From: Marmoricola sp. Leaf446
GTDB lineage: Bacteria; Actinomycetota; Actinomycetes; Propionibacteriales; Nocardioidaceae
DNA length: 64,000 bases
NCBI RefSeq assembly: GCF_001424755.1
Contig: NZ_LMRF01000001.1
Location: 455,294-519,293 of the forward strand
Direction of reading: 5' to 3'
Made by a program: the position numbers and the translations under genes. The notes beneath the pieces are model-generated. The model saw only the letters and a list, made by a program, of their open reading frames with translations. It made no database searches and was not told the DNA's origin. How positions within the stretch are numbered: the stretch's first letter is position 1; each line of letters starts with the position of its first letter. Shown in pieces: positions 16,923-27,979 of this stretch.

Positions 16923-18112
16923 GCCGGCGGCTCCACCAGCAGCGCCACGCCCTTGCCCGCGACCCGGGTCATCACCAGGGTCGCCTCGGCGGTCCCGCGC
17001 AGCGCCAGCCGCCTGCGCAGCTCCTCGGGCACCACCTGGACGCCGCGCTTCTTGATCGTCAGCCGGCCCACGCCCCGCTCGCGCAGCGCGGCGCGCAGCG
17101 ACTTCTCGCGGTAGGGCAGCTCCTCGACGACGCGGTAGCAGCGCGCGAACGGCGTCGCCACCGGCGCCGGTGCGCCGACGTAGGCGATGTGCGGGTCGAG
17201 CAGGTGTCCGTCGGCCAGCGCCGCGACCGCCTGCACCAGGCCGGCGCGGATGACGGCACCGTCCGGCTCCAGGACGTACGCCGGCAGGCCGTCCGCCTCG
17301 CGCAGCGACCCCTCGGCCGGCAGGTCCTCGTCGGTCAGCGTGGCCAGGCCGGCGGCCGCTCGTCCTGAGCCCGTCGAGGGGATCACGGTCGCCCGCCGAG
17401 CGGTGGTGGCGAGCCGGCCCGACCACAGCACCGCCTCCTTGACCTCGCGGCGGTCGCTGACCCACTCCGCCTCGACGCCGTCCGGCACGACGTCGTGGGG
17501 CAGGCCCGGCGCGAGCTTGACGCAGGCGTCGCGGGTCAGCAGGTCGAGCACGAACGGCCACGGGGGCGTCCAGCCGTCGACGTCGAAGACCCGGCCGCGA
17601 GCGGAGCGGCGGGCCGGGTCGGCGTACGCCACGTCGAAGGCGGTCGTGTCCACCTCGGTCGCGTCGGCGACGCCGACGGCACCGCCCAGCCCGAGCGCGG
17701 CCAGGTTGGCGCGGGCGACCTCGACCCGCACGGGGTCGAGGTCGACGCCGGCGACGGTGAGCCCGGCCCGCGCCAGCGCGACCAGGTCGCCGCCGATGCC
17801 GCAGCCGAGGTCGACCACCGTCTGCAGTCCCGAGGCGCGCAGCCGGGCGGCGCGGTGGGCGGCGACCGGGGCGCGGGTGGCCTGCTCGAGGCCGTCGGGG
17901 GTGAAGTACATCCGGGCCGCGTCCTCGCCCAGCTTGGCCGTCGCGCGTCGCCTCAGCTCCACCTGGGTCAGCGCCGCGGCGACGTGCTCCGGGGCCGCCG
18001 TACGCCGCAACGACTCCGCGTCGGACAGCGACCTCGGGTCGAGGCCCGCCGCCCGCCCGAGCAGTCGCTGGCCGTCGTCGGTGAGCAGCCAGCGGAAGGC
18101 GTCGAGGTCCAC
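16919..18112 (-). CDS. Class I SAM methyltransferase with THUMP-like C-terminal domain
   Basis: The product is 397 aa from GTG 18112, preceded by AGGA at seven bases; the frame extends further upstream but that part crosses the groES control region. The Rossmann SAM site is VVDLGCGIGGDLVALA, followed by VDLDPVRVEVARANL and a catalytic-like YADPARR. The C-terminal ~70 residues (LTIKKRGVQVVPEELRRRL) form the THUMP-like domain of an actinobacterial family of putative RNA methyltransferases. A repeat-like sequence crosses the gene at 17359-17382. Confidence 0.87.
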   Translation of the reverse strand: MDLDAFRWLLTDDGQRLLGRAAGLDPRSLSDAESLRRTAAPEHVAAALTQVELRRRATAKLGEDAARMYFTPDGLEQATRAPVAAHRAARLRASGLQTVVDLGCGIGGDLVALARAGLTVAGVDLDPVRVEVARANLAALGLGGAVGVADATEVDTTAFDVAYADPARRSARGRVFDVDGWTPPWPFVLDLLTRDACVKLAPGLPHDVVPDGVEAEWVSDRREVKEAVLWSGRLATTARRATVIPSTGSGRAAAGLATLTDEDLPAEGSLREADGLPAYVLEPDGAVIRAGLVQAVAALADGHLLDPHIAYVGAPAPVATPFARCYRVVEELPYREKSLRAALRERGVGRLTIKKRGVQVVPEELRRRLALRGTAEATLVMTRVAGKGVALLVEPPA

Positions 18113-18180
18113 CCGGCCATCCTGGACCACCGGTGGGCCGGCGGCCCGGGCCGGGGACGGCTGCGCGGGGGAGGGGCGGC

Positions 18181-18207
18181 CTGGCACTCGGCGGATGTGA
18201 GTGCTAG
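18181..18207. promoter_or_regulatory. CIRCE operator (HrcA site) of groES-groEL
   Basis: CTGGCACTC (18181-18189), nine spacer bases, then GAGTGCTAG (18199-18207): this is the 9-9-9 layout of CIRCE, with two mismatches to TTAGCACTC/GAGTGCTAA. It overlaps a plausible promoter with TGGCAC at 18182 and TAGTTT at 18205-18210 (17-bp spacer). HrcA binding would block the promoter until heat shock. hrcA itself is not in the window. Confidence 0.9.
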
Positions 18208-18214
18208 TTTTTCG

Positions 18215-18240
18215 TTGGCACTCTCCCCGTGAGTGTGCCA
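18215..18240. promoter_or_regulatory. Second, degenerate CIRCE-like site
   Basis: TTGGCACTC (18215-18223), seven bases, then GAGTGTGCCA (18231-18240). The left half is a near-perfect CIRCE arm; the right half has two extra bases and the spacer is short. It also reads as the inverted repeat TGGCAC...GTGCCA. Two tandem sites before groES are common in actinobacteria. It lies at or just downstream of the presumed transcription start. Confidence 0.75.
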
Positions 18241-18342
18241 GCGCTTGTACGGCGTACGACCCCCGCGACGGCGTGCTCCGCCACAAGTGCCGAACTTGCA
18301 AGCCAACCCCAGACAACTGCGTGGAAAGTGGAGGTCGACACC

Positions 18343-18636
18343 GTGTCGGTCAACATCAAGCCCCTCGAGGACCGGATCGTCGTCAAGGCCCTGGAGGCCG
18401 AGCAGACCACGGCGTCCGGCCTGGTCATCCCGGACACCGCCAAGGAGAAGCCCCAGGAGGGCGAGGTCCTGAGCATCGGTCCCGGCCGCGTCGACGACAA
18501 CGGCAACCGCGTCCCGCTCGACGTGCAGGTCGGCGACAAGGTCATCTACAGCAAGTACGGCGGCACCGAGGTGAAGTACGCCGGCGAGGAGTACCTCATC
18601 CTCTCCGCGCGCGACGTCCTCGCCGTCGTCTCCTGA
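18343..18636 (+). CDS. groES: Co-chaperonin GroES
   Basis: The product is 97 aa from GTG 18343, with GGAGG eight bases upstream. It has the family start [20 protein letters not shown], mobile-loop region [34 protein letters not shown], and the C-terminal [12 protein letters not shown]. It caps the GroEL ring. The frame is open to 18229, but that part would run through the second operator. It is under CIRCE control and is followed by groEL after 122 bp. Confidence 0.97.
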   Translation: MSVNIKPLEDRIVVKALEAEQTTASGLVIPDTAKEKPQEGEVLSIGPGRVDDNGNRVPLDVQVGDKVIYSKYGGTEVKYAGEEYLILSARDVLAVVS

Positions 18637-18656
18637 TCCACCTGCACCACCCCTGA

Positions 18657-20381
<1,725 letters not shown>

Positions 20382-20417
20382 GCCCCTCGCTCCACCAGCT
20401 CCACCAGCTCGAGCTCT

Positions 20418-20448
20418 CCGGCCCGTCGCGCTCTGCGCGGCGGGCCGG
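20418..20448 (+). terminator. Terminator of groES-groEL1
   Basis: A 13-bp GC-rich stem, ccggcccgtcgcg (20418-20430) with cgcggcgggccgg (20436-20448), has one G-U pair and a 5-base loop. It starts 37 bp after the groEL stop. There is no T-tract, which is usual in GC-rich actinobacteria. Confidence 0.75.
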
Positions 20449-20464
20449 TGTGCGTCTGGAGCTG

Positions 20465-20492
20465 CTGATTACCCGGACGTCCGGGTAATCAG
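20465..20492. repeat. Perfect 28-bp palindrome with no loop
   Basis: ctgattacccggac (20465-20478) is followed directly by its exact reverse complement (20479-20492). The perfect symmetry and absence of a loop favour a protein-binding site or a cruciform-forming repeat over a terminator. The inner sequence acccggacgtccg recurs at 42692-42704 after the tRNA gene. Confidence 0.65.
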
Positions 20493-20649
20493 GAGCTTGT
20501 CCGCCGTCGCAACAGCGGCCAAGTGCCTGAAAAGGCTGCCAAGCAGCCCGAGATGTCCGAGTGTCCGGTCCGGCTGCCCGTCGTACGCCGCTGCGCTGCC
20601 CGGCCGGAGGTCTGGCTGCTCGGCCGGGGTTGTTTCTCCGGCGGGGTGA

Positions 20650-20677
20650 CGGTTTCCCAGGCGACCTTGGGAAACCG
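20650..20677. terminator. Hairpin related to the tsaD-downstream element
   Basis: cggtttccca (20650-20659) pairs exactly with tgggaaaccg (20668-20677), and two inner pairs extend the stem. It stands 44 bp beyond the gntR stop (minus strand), so it can end gntR transcription. The left arm with its neighbour (cggtttcccaggcga) differs at one base from the outer arm at 11416-11430. Confidence 0.6.
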
Positions 20678-20720
20678 CCAAGCCCGAAGAGCAGGCCCGC
20701 CCCCCGGGAGACGACCCGCC

Positions 20721-21431
20721 CTACCCGCCCGCCTGCTCGCCCAGCGCCTCGGCGGCCTCGTCGATGATCCCGCGCATGGCCGCCTCGGCGGCGGGGGCGT
20801 CGCCCTCCCGGACGGCGCGGGCGACGGCGTCGTGGAGGGCGATGGCGACCGGGTTGGGGCGGGCCGGCATCAGGTCGTGGTGGGTGCGGCCGGCCAGGAC
20901 CTCGGCCACGACGTCGGCCAGGGCCCGGATCATCTCGTTGCCGCTGGCGGCGAGCAGCGTGGCGTGGAAGCGCACGTCGGCGACGAGGTAGGCCTCCAGG
21001 TCGCCGGTCCGGCCGTGGACGGCCATGTCGCTGACGGCGGCGGCGAGGGTGGCGCACTGCTCGGTGGTGGCGCGGGTCGCGGCCAACGAGGCGGCGACCG
21101 GTTCGAACCCGCGGCGCAGCTCGGCCAGGGACAGCAGCTGTGCCGCCCGGTCGTCGCCGGCGAGCCGCCACCGGATCAGGCGGGGGTCGAAGACGTGCCA
21201 CCGCTCGCGCGGCTGCACCGTGACGCCCACCCGGCGGCGCGAGGTGAGCATCCCCATCGAGTCAAGGACGCGCACCGCCTCGCGGGCGACCGGGACCGAG
21301 ACGCCGTGCTCGCGCGCGATGCCCTCCAGCGTCAGCACGGTGCCCGCGGGGAGTCCGTCCGCGACCAGGCGTTCGCCGAGGGCGTCGAGCAGCTCGGCGT
21401 GCAGCGCGCCGTGCACGCGGGGGACGGTCAT
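20721..21431 (-). CDS. gntR: FadR-type GntR-family regulator of gluconate genes
   Basis: The product is 236 aa from ATG 21431. The N-terminal winged helix (about 5-75) shows LTLEGIAREHGVSVPVAREA. The C-terminal all-helical FCD domain has metal-ligand-type positions in ADVRFHATLL, the HH pair and ALHDAVARAV. It is divergent from gntK-gntP, and the 140-bp gap contains repeated GATC-N-GATC sites. Repression of gntKP relieved by gluconate or a phosphorylated derivative is the likely role. CAGGAT six bases before the ATG suggests a leaderless mRNA. Confidence 0.88.
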   Translation of the reverse strand: MTVPRVHGALHAELLDALGERLVADGLPAGTVLTLEGIAREHGVSVPVAREAVRVLDSMGMLTSRRRVGVTVQPRERWHVFDPRLIRWRLAGDDRAAQLLSLAELRRGFEPVAASLAATRATTEQCATLAAAVSDMAVHGRTGDLEAYLVADVRFHATLLAASGNEMIRALADVVAEVLAGRTHHDLMPARPNPVAIALHDAVARAVREGDAPAAEAAMRGIIDEAAEALGEQAGG

Positions 21432-21463
21432 GCCGCGATCCTGGCAGGCGCCACCCTGGAAGG

Positions 21464-21510
21464 AAAGATCTGATCAATATGCGGCGACCTCTTGCAAAGA
21501 TCAGATCTTT
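21464..21510. promoter_or_regulatory. Two GATC-N-GATC operators between gntR and gntK
   Basis: aaagatctgatcaat (21464-21478) and aaagatcagatcttt (21496-21510) are near-palindromes built on AAAGATC-N-GATC; their centres lie 32 bp (three helical turns) apart. They sit between the divergent starts and are AT-rich islands in a GC-rich region. The adjacent FadR-type repressor is the obvious ligand, by inference. Confidence 0.75.
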
Positions 21511-21571
21511 GGCGGCATGCTGTGGCGACCATCACAGACGCCGCCCGTGGGCGGCACCCCGGGAGCCACGC

Positions 21572-22114
21572 ATGCCAGCACCCCCTCGACCGGCCGCGGC
21601 CGGCAGCCCCCTCGTCGTCGTCATGGGCGTCTCCGGCTCGGGCAAGTCCACCGTCGGGGCCGCGCTCGCGCAGCGCCTCGGGGTGCCGTACGCCGACGCC
21701 GACGACTTTCACCCCGACGCCAACATCGCCAAGATGAGCGCCGGCCACGCGCTCGACGACAACGACCGCGGGCCCTGGCTCGACGCGGTGGGCGCCTGGT
21801 TGGCCGACCACGACGCCTCGGGCGGCGTGATGAGCTGCTCGGCGCTCAAGGTGGCCTACCGCGACCAGCTGCGCCGCCACGCGCCGCGCGCCGAGCTGGT
21901 CCACCTCGACGGCACCCGCGAGGTCATCGCGCGGCGCCAGGCCAGCCGACCCGGTCACTTCATGCCGGCCTCGCTGCTGGACTCCCAGTTCGCCACGCTC
22001 GAGCCGCTCGGCCCGGACGAGCAGGGCCAGGTGATCGGCGTCGACCAGTCCGTCGACGCGATCGTCCAGGCCTACGTCGACCAGCACCCCACCACCGAGA
22101 GCAGGACCCGATGA
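21572..22114 (+). CDS. gntK: Gluconokinase
   Basis: The product is 180 aa from ATG 21572 with GGGAG six bases upstream; the frame is open further but passes through the operators. Walker A is GVSGSGKST (about 19-27), followed by YADADDFHPDANIAKMSAG, DDNDRGPWL, CSALKVAYRDQLR and ASRPGHFMPASLLDSQFATL, all diagnostic of GntK. It phosphorylates gluconate to 6-phosphogluconate with ATP. It overlaps gntP by ATGA. Confidence 0.95.
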   Translation: MPAPPRPAAAGSPLVVVMGVSGSGKSTVGAALAQRLGVPYADADDFHPDANIAKMSAGHALDDNDRGPWLDAVGAWLADHDASGGVMSCSALKVAYRDQLRRHAPRAELVHLDGTREVIARRQASRPGHFMPASLLDSQFATLEPLGPDEQGQVIGVDQSVDAIVQAYVDQHPTTESRTR

Positions 22115-23511
22115 TCCCGTTGCCACAGCTCCTCCTGCCCGGCGCCGACGCCGCGCCGCTGGCCGAGCCCGTCGCCTCCGGCCTCCAGCTGGTCGTCGCC
22201 GCCCTGGCCGCGATCGCGCTGATCGTCGTGCTGATCACCTGGGCCAAGGTCCACCCGTTCCTGGCGCTGATCCTCGGCGGGCTGACCGTCGGCGTCGTCG
22301 CCGGCCAGAACATCAACGACGTCATCACCAGCTTCTCCACCGGCTTCGGCACCACGGCCGCGGGCGTGGGCGCGCTGATCGCCCTGGGTGCGATGTTCGC
22401 CAAGCTGCTGGCCGACTCCGGCGGCGCCGACCAGATCGTCGACACCATCGTCTCGCGCGCCTCGGCCCGGACGCTGCCGTGGGCGATGGCCGGCGTGGGT
22501 GCGCTCATCGGGCTGCCGATGTTCTTCGAGATCGGCCTCGTGCTGCTGATGCCGGTGATCTACCTCGTCGCCCGCCGCGCCCAGATGTCGGTGATCGCGA
22601 TCGGCATCCCGACGCTGGCCGGCCTCTCCGCGATGCACGGCCTCGTCCCGCCCCACCCCGGTCCGCTCGTGGCCATCGACTCGCTGGGCGCCGACCTCGG
22701 CACCACGCTGCTCTTCGGCGTCATCGTCGCGGTCCCGACCGTCGTGGTCGCCGGTCCGCTGTTCGGCAAGCTGGCCGGCCGCTGGGTCGACGTACCGGCT
22801 CCGGAGCTGTTCGAGTCCCGCGAGGAGAAGCCGGTCGAGAGCCGTCCCGGCTTCGGCGTCACCCTGTTCACGGTGCTGCTGCCCGTCGCGCTGATGATGC
22901 TCAAGGCGCTGGTCGACATCTTCATCACCGACGAGGAGAACACCGTCCGCCAGGTCTTCGACGTGATCGGCAACCCCTTCACCGCGCTGCTGATCGCCGT
23001 CCTGGTCGCGATGTTCACCTTCGGCCGCGGCTCGGGCATGGACCGCGCCGGCATCACGAAGTCGGTCGAGACCTCGCTCCCGGCGATCGCCGGCATCCTG
23101 CTCATCGTCGCCGCCGGCGGCGGGTTCAAGCAGGTCCTGGTCGACACCGGTGTGGGCACGTTGCTCGCTGACTGGGCCCGCGACGCCAACGTCTCGGTGC
23201 TCCTCCTCGCCTGGTTCGTGGCCGTGCTGATCCGGCTCGCCACCGGCTCCGCGACCGTGGCCACCATCACCGCCTCGGCGCTGATGCTCGGCCTGGTCGA
23301 GGGCCTCAGCCAGCCCGAGGTGTCCCTGGTCGTCCTGGCCATCGGTGCCGGCTCGGTGTTCTTCAGCCACGTCAACGACGCGGGCTTCTGGCTGGTCAAG
23401 GAGTACTTCGGCCTCTCGGTCGGCCAGACGATCAAGTCCTGGTCACTGATGGAGACCGTCCTGTCGGTGTCCGGCCTGGTGTTCGTGCTGCTGCTCGGGC
23501 TGGTCGTCTGA
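22111..23511 (+). CDS. gntP: Gluconate permease, GntP family
   Basis: The product is 466 aa from ATG 22111, translationally coupled to gntK. It has about a dozen hydrophobic helices, with GLPMFFEIGLVLLMPVIYLV, HGLVPPHPGPLVAI, GGGFKQVLVDTGVG and GAGSVFFSHVNDAGFWLVKE, the signature blocks of GntP gluconate:H+ symporters. It imports gluconate for GntK. A two-level hairpin ends the operon. Confidence 0.95.
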   Translation: MIPLPQLLLPGADAAPLAEPVASGLQLVVAALAAIALIVVLITWAKVHPFLALILGGLTVGVVAGQNINDVITSFSTGFGTTAAGVGALIALGAMFAKLLADSGGADQIVDTIVSRASARTLPWAMAGVGALIGLPMFFEIGLVLLMPVIYLVARRAQMSVIAIGIPTLAGLSAMHGLVPPHPGPLVAIDSLGADLGTTLLFGVIVAVPTVVVAGPLFGKLAGRWVDVPAPELFESREEKPVESRPGFGVTLFTVLLPVALMMLKALVDIFITDEENTVRQVFDVIGNPFTALLIAVLVAMFTFGRGSGMDRAGITKSVETSLPAIAGILLIVAAGGGFKQVLVDTGVGTLLADWARDANVSVLLLAWFVAVLIRLATGSATVATITASALMLGLVEGLSQPEVSLVVLAIGAGSVFFSHVNDAGFWLVKEYFGLSVGQTIKSWSLMETVLSVSGLVFVLLLGLVV

Positions 23512-23527
23512 GCAGCCCCCCGCCGGC

Positions 23528-23588
23528 GTACTCCGAGACGAGAAGCACCGTCGCGAGCCCTCGCGCGGTGATCCTCGTCTCGGACTAC
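23528..23588 (+). terminator. Two-level hairpin after gntP
   Basis: gtactccgagacgag (23528-23542) pairs with ctcgtctcggactac (23574-23588), with one mismatch in 15. The loop holds a second hairpin, CGCGAG-CC-CTCGCG. The position 17 bp past the gntP stop fits a terminator. Confidence 0.7.
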
Positions 23589-23714
23589 CCGGCCGCGCGG
23601 AGCCGGGGGACGACCGGCCGCGCACGGGCCGACATGGGCTCGCCGCGGATCGTGCGGGCGAGTTGACCTGGCCGAAATACGGACGCATCGGATCCGCAAC
23701 ACGGGCCCAGCACA

Positions 23715-24524
23715 GTGACGCACATGTTCTTCCGAGTGCGTGCCTCGCTGACGGACCGTCCCGGTGCGCTCGCGAGGCTCGCCTCGACCTGCGGGGAAGC
23801 GGGCCTCAACATCCTGGGCCTGCAGCTGTTCCCCGATCTCGGGAAGGTCACCGACGAGCTGGTGATCAGCACGCCCGAGGGCTGGACCGCGCGGGCGGTC
23901 GCTGAGCTCGTGGGTGGTGCAGGCGGGGACGAGGTGAGCGTCGAACCCTGCACCACCCACGACCTGATCGACCAGCCCACGCGGTGGCTCGCCGCCGCCC
24001 AGGACGTGGTGGGCGACCCCACCCGGCTGCCGGAGCTGCTGGACAAGCTGCTGGGGCCGCACCCGGAGCGGTGGACGGCCACGGAGCACTCCCGTGCCGG
24101 CGCGCTGACGGCGCTGGCCGAGGCGGGCGACCGGGACGAGGCCGCGCCGGCCGTCGGTCGGCCGCGCTCCGCCGGGGTGGTGTACGCCGCGTCGCCGACC
24201 GGGCTCGTGGCCCGCATCGGTGGTCACACGGTCGGGGTGGCGACGGTCGCGCCGACCGACGCCCAGGAGGTGACCATCGAGGTCGCCCCCGCCTGGCGCC
24301 GGCTGGGCATCGGCTCCGCCCTGCTCCAGCGCGCCTGCGACCTGGTGGCCGACCGCGGCCTGGGCGAGATGGTGCTGCTGGCGCCGGCCGAGGACGAGGG
24401 CTTCGTCTCGATGGTCTGCAGCACCGGGATGCGCGCCCGGATCCGGGTGACGCAGGGCGTGCTGCAGGCCCGGATCCCCTTGGCGGGCCACGGCGCCCGC
24501 GGCACCGCCACCGCCGTCGGCTGA
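23715..24524 (+). CDS. ACT domain fused to GNAT acetyltransferase
   Basis: The product is 269 aa from GTG 23715; ATG 23724 (MFFRVRASL) is equally plausible, and neither has a clear ribosome site. Residues ~4-75 form an ACT domain (SLTDRPGALARLAST, then GLNILGLQLFPDLG), normally an amino-acid or small-ligand sensor. A 70-residue middle is unassigned. Residues ~160-262 form a GNAT fold with VAPAWRRLGIGSALLQRACD. This suggests an acetyltransferase controlled by a bound ligand, as in other amino-acid-regulated GNAT fusions, though the substrate is unknown. It stands alone ahead of guaB. Confidence 0.8.
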   Translation: MTHMFFRVRASLTDRPGALARLASTCGEAGLNILGLQLFPDLGKVTDELVISTPEGWTARAVAELVGGAGGDEVSVEPCTTHDLIDQPTRWLAAAQDVVGDPTRLPELLDKLLGPHPERWTATEHSRAGALTALAEAGDRDEAAPAVGRPRSAGVVYAASPTGLVARIGGHTVGVATVAPTDAQEVTIEVAPAWRRLGIGSALLQRACDLVADRGLGEMVLLAPAEDEGFVSMVCSTGMRARIRVTQGVLQARIPLAGHGARGTATAVG

Positions 24525-26138
<1,614 letters not shown>

Positions 26139-26141
26139 GCG

Positions 26142-26834
26142 GTGCGGGTCACACGACTGCGCCGCTACCCCGTCAAGGCCATGGCGGGCGAGGCGCTCGA
26201 GGTCGCCGAGGTCGACCACCGCGGGCTGGTGGGCGACCGCTGGTACGCCGTGGTCGACGACGACGGCCGGTTCGCCAGCGGCAAGGCCGGCCGTCGGTTC
26301 CGTCGTCGCGACGAGGTGCTCGCCCACGCGGCGGCCACGACGACCGACGGGGTCCGCGTCAGCGGCCCGGGCGGCGCGTGGGCGGTGGGCGACCCCGCCC
26401 TCGACGCCGCGCTGAGCGAGGAGATGGGCGCCCGGGTGCGCGTGCTCCCCGAGGCAGGGGCTCCCCACCAGGACGCCGCTGCGGTGTCGCTGGTGGGCAC
26501 CGCCACCCTCGACTGGTGCCGCGAGCACCTGGGCGTCGACGGCGAGGTCCGGCGGCTGCGCGCCAACCTGCTCGTCGAGACCGAGGAGCCGTTCGTCGAG
26601 GAGGGGTGGGAGGACACCGAGGTCGAGGTCGGCGGGGTGGTGCTCCACCTGCTCGGGCGCACCGTGCGCTGCCGGATGGTCGACGCCGCCCAGGACGGCC
26701 TCACCGAGCAGCCGGGTCTGCTCACGGCACTCGGCCGCGAGCGCGACGCCTGCCTCGGTGTGTACGCCGAGGTCCGCACGCCCGGGACGATCCGGGTCGG
26801 CGACCCGGTGCGGCCCCGGCGAAGGTCGCGGTGA
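26142..26834 (+). CDS. MOSC domain protein
   Basis: The product is 230 aa from GTG 26142, three bases after the guaB stop. The N-terminal beta-barrel begins RVTRLRRYPVKAMAGEAL, as in MOSC_N proteins. The C-terminal MOSC domain includes RRLRANLLVETEEPF, the conserved Cys in TVRCRMVDAAQDGL and RDACLGVYAEV. MOSC domains carry sulfur or bind molybdenum cofactor (MOCS3 C-terminus, mARC, YiiM). An electron partner is not seen nearby. The Cys favours a sulfur-transfer or Mo-ligand role; exact function unknown. Confidence 0.88.
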   Translation: MRVTRLRRYPVKAMAGEALEVAEVDHRGLVGDRWYAVVDDDGRFASGKAGRRFRRRDEVLAHAAATTTDGVRVSGPGGAWAVGDPALDAALSEEMGARVRVLPEAGAPHQDAAAVSLVGTATLDWCREHLGVDGEVRRLRANLLVETEEPFVEEGWEDTEVEVGGVVLHLLGRTVRCRMVDAAQDGLTEQPGLLTALGRERDACLGVYAEVRTPGTIRVGDPVRPRRRSR

Positions 26835-27979
26835 GCGCACCCGTCCTGGTCCGGCCCCTCGTGGAGCAGGACTGGCCGCAGGTGCACGCCCTCGTGGTCG
26901 AGGTGGCCCGGGCGGGCGAGACCTACGCGCTCGAGGTGCCCGCCGGAGAGCAGGAGACCCGCGACTTCTGGGCCGGCGAGCTCCTCGTGGTGGCGGTGGA
27001 CGCCCAGGACCCGGCCCACGTCCTCGGCACGGCCAAGGCGGGCCCCAACCGGCCCGCGCAGGGCAGCCACGTCGGCACCGCGTCGTTCATGGTCGCCGCA
27101 GCGGCCCGCGGCCGCGGGGTGGGGCGGCTGCTGGGCGAGCACGTCGTCTCCTGGCACCGCGAGGCGGGCTACGCCGCCATCCAGTTCAACGCGGTCGTCG
27201 CCACCAACACCGCGGCGGTCGCGCTGTGGCGCTCGCTGGGCTTCGCCGTCGTGGGCCGGGTGCCCGGCGCCTTCCGGCGTCCCTCCGGCGAGGTGACCGA
27301 CCTGCTGGTGATGCACCGCGACCTGGCCGACGCGCCGACCCCCACCCCGGCGGTGGACGACGCCGCCGCCGCGGACCGCGCCCGGGTGCTCGACGCCGCC
27401 GAGCGCTGCTTCCCGGCGCAGGGGTGGGCGGGCACCACGCTGCAGCACCTCGCCGAGGAGGCGGGTGTCACCACCTCACGGGTCCACCGCGTCCTGGGCA
27501 CCAAGGGCGAGGTGTTCTCGGCGATGGTGTGGCGCACCATCATCGGCGACCGGGCCGACCTGCAGTCGGTCTTCGACGACCTGCGCCTGACCGAGGAGCC
27601 CGACGTCGACGTACGCCTGACCAGGGTCGCCGACACCGTCCTGCACGCCGCCTCGGGGATGGCCCACCTCGTGCCGGTCATCGCCGAGGCGGTGTCGCGC
27701 GACGCCACCGTGCGCGGCATCGTGCAGGGAGCCGAGCTGCAGCGGGTCGGCACCTCGCGGATGCTGGTGCGCGCCCTCACCCGCGGCGCGGCCCCGCGTC
27801 CCGACGCCGTGGTGGAGGTGCAGATGCTCTGCTCGGGGGAGGCCTACCGTTCGATGGCGGCCTTCGGCTGGTCGCACGAGCGGCACGCCGCCTGGTTGCG
27901 CCAGGCCTTCGACCACGCGGTCAACGGCCCGGGCGCGACCCCGGGGCCGGGCGCGAGCACCGATAGGCTCCCCGGGTGA
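26831..27979 (+). CDS. GNAT acetyltransferase fused to a TetR-type regulator
   Basis: The product is 382 aa from GTG 26831 (GTGA overlap with the MOSC gene). Residues ~6-165 form a GNAT domain: AAAARGRGVGRLLGEHV is the acetyl-CoA loop and TNTAAVALWRSLGF the C-terminal part. After a Pro/Ala linker, residues ~178-225 form a TetR helix-turn-helix (RVLDAAERCFPAQGWAGTTL, TTSRVHRVLGTKGEVFSAMV), followed by an all-helical ligand domain to ~370. No stop or frameshift separates them. It looks like a self-contained sensor-enzyme; the target is unknown. The last bases contain the guaB3 promoter. Confidence 0.82.
   Translation: MSAPVLVRPLVEQDWPQVHALVVEVARAGETYALEVPAGEQETRDFWAGELLVVAVDAQDPAHVLGTAKAGPNRPAQGSHVGTASFMVAAAARGRGVGRLLGEHVVSWHREAGYAAIQFNAVVATNTAAVALWRSLGFAVVGRVPGAFRRPSGEVTDLLVMHRDLADAPTPTPAVDDAAAADRARVLDAAERCFPAQGWAGTTLQHLAEEAGVTTSRVHRVLGTKGEVFSAMVWRTIIGDRADLQSVFDDLRLTEEPDVDVRLTRVADTVLHAASGMAHLVPVIAEAVSRDATVRGIVQGAELQRVGTSRMLVRALTRGAAPRPDAVVEVQMLCSGEAYRSMAAFGWSHERHAAWLRQAFDHAVNGPGATPGPGASTDRLPG
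27964..27969 (+). promoter_or_regulatory. Leaderless -10 box (TAGGCT) of guaB3
   Basis: TAGGCT inside the end of the GNAT-TetR gene is followed by six bases and then GTG 27976. guaB3 may therefore be transcribed on its own as a leaderless mRNA in addition to read-through from guaB. Confidence 0.6.

Larger units (their letters stand above)
20382..20720. other. Non-coding stretch with three inverted repeats between groEL1 and gntR
   Basis: This 339-bp region between convergent genes holds no credible gene. It contains the groEL terminator stem, a perfect 28-bp palindrome and a 28-bp hairpin related to the one after tsaD. The part at 20493-20649 shows no feature I recognise. The density of inverted repeats suggests a spot where palindromic elements collect. 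Confidence 0.6.

Noticed and set aside
18229-18342. Longer GroES starting at 18229
   Set aside because: It would place coding sequence over the second operator. The conserved protein begins at GTG 18343 behind GGAGG.
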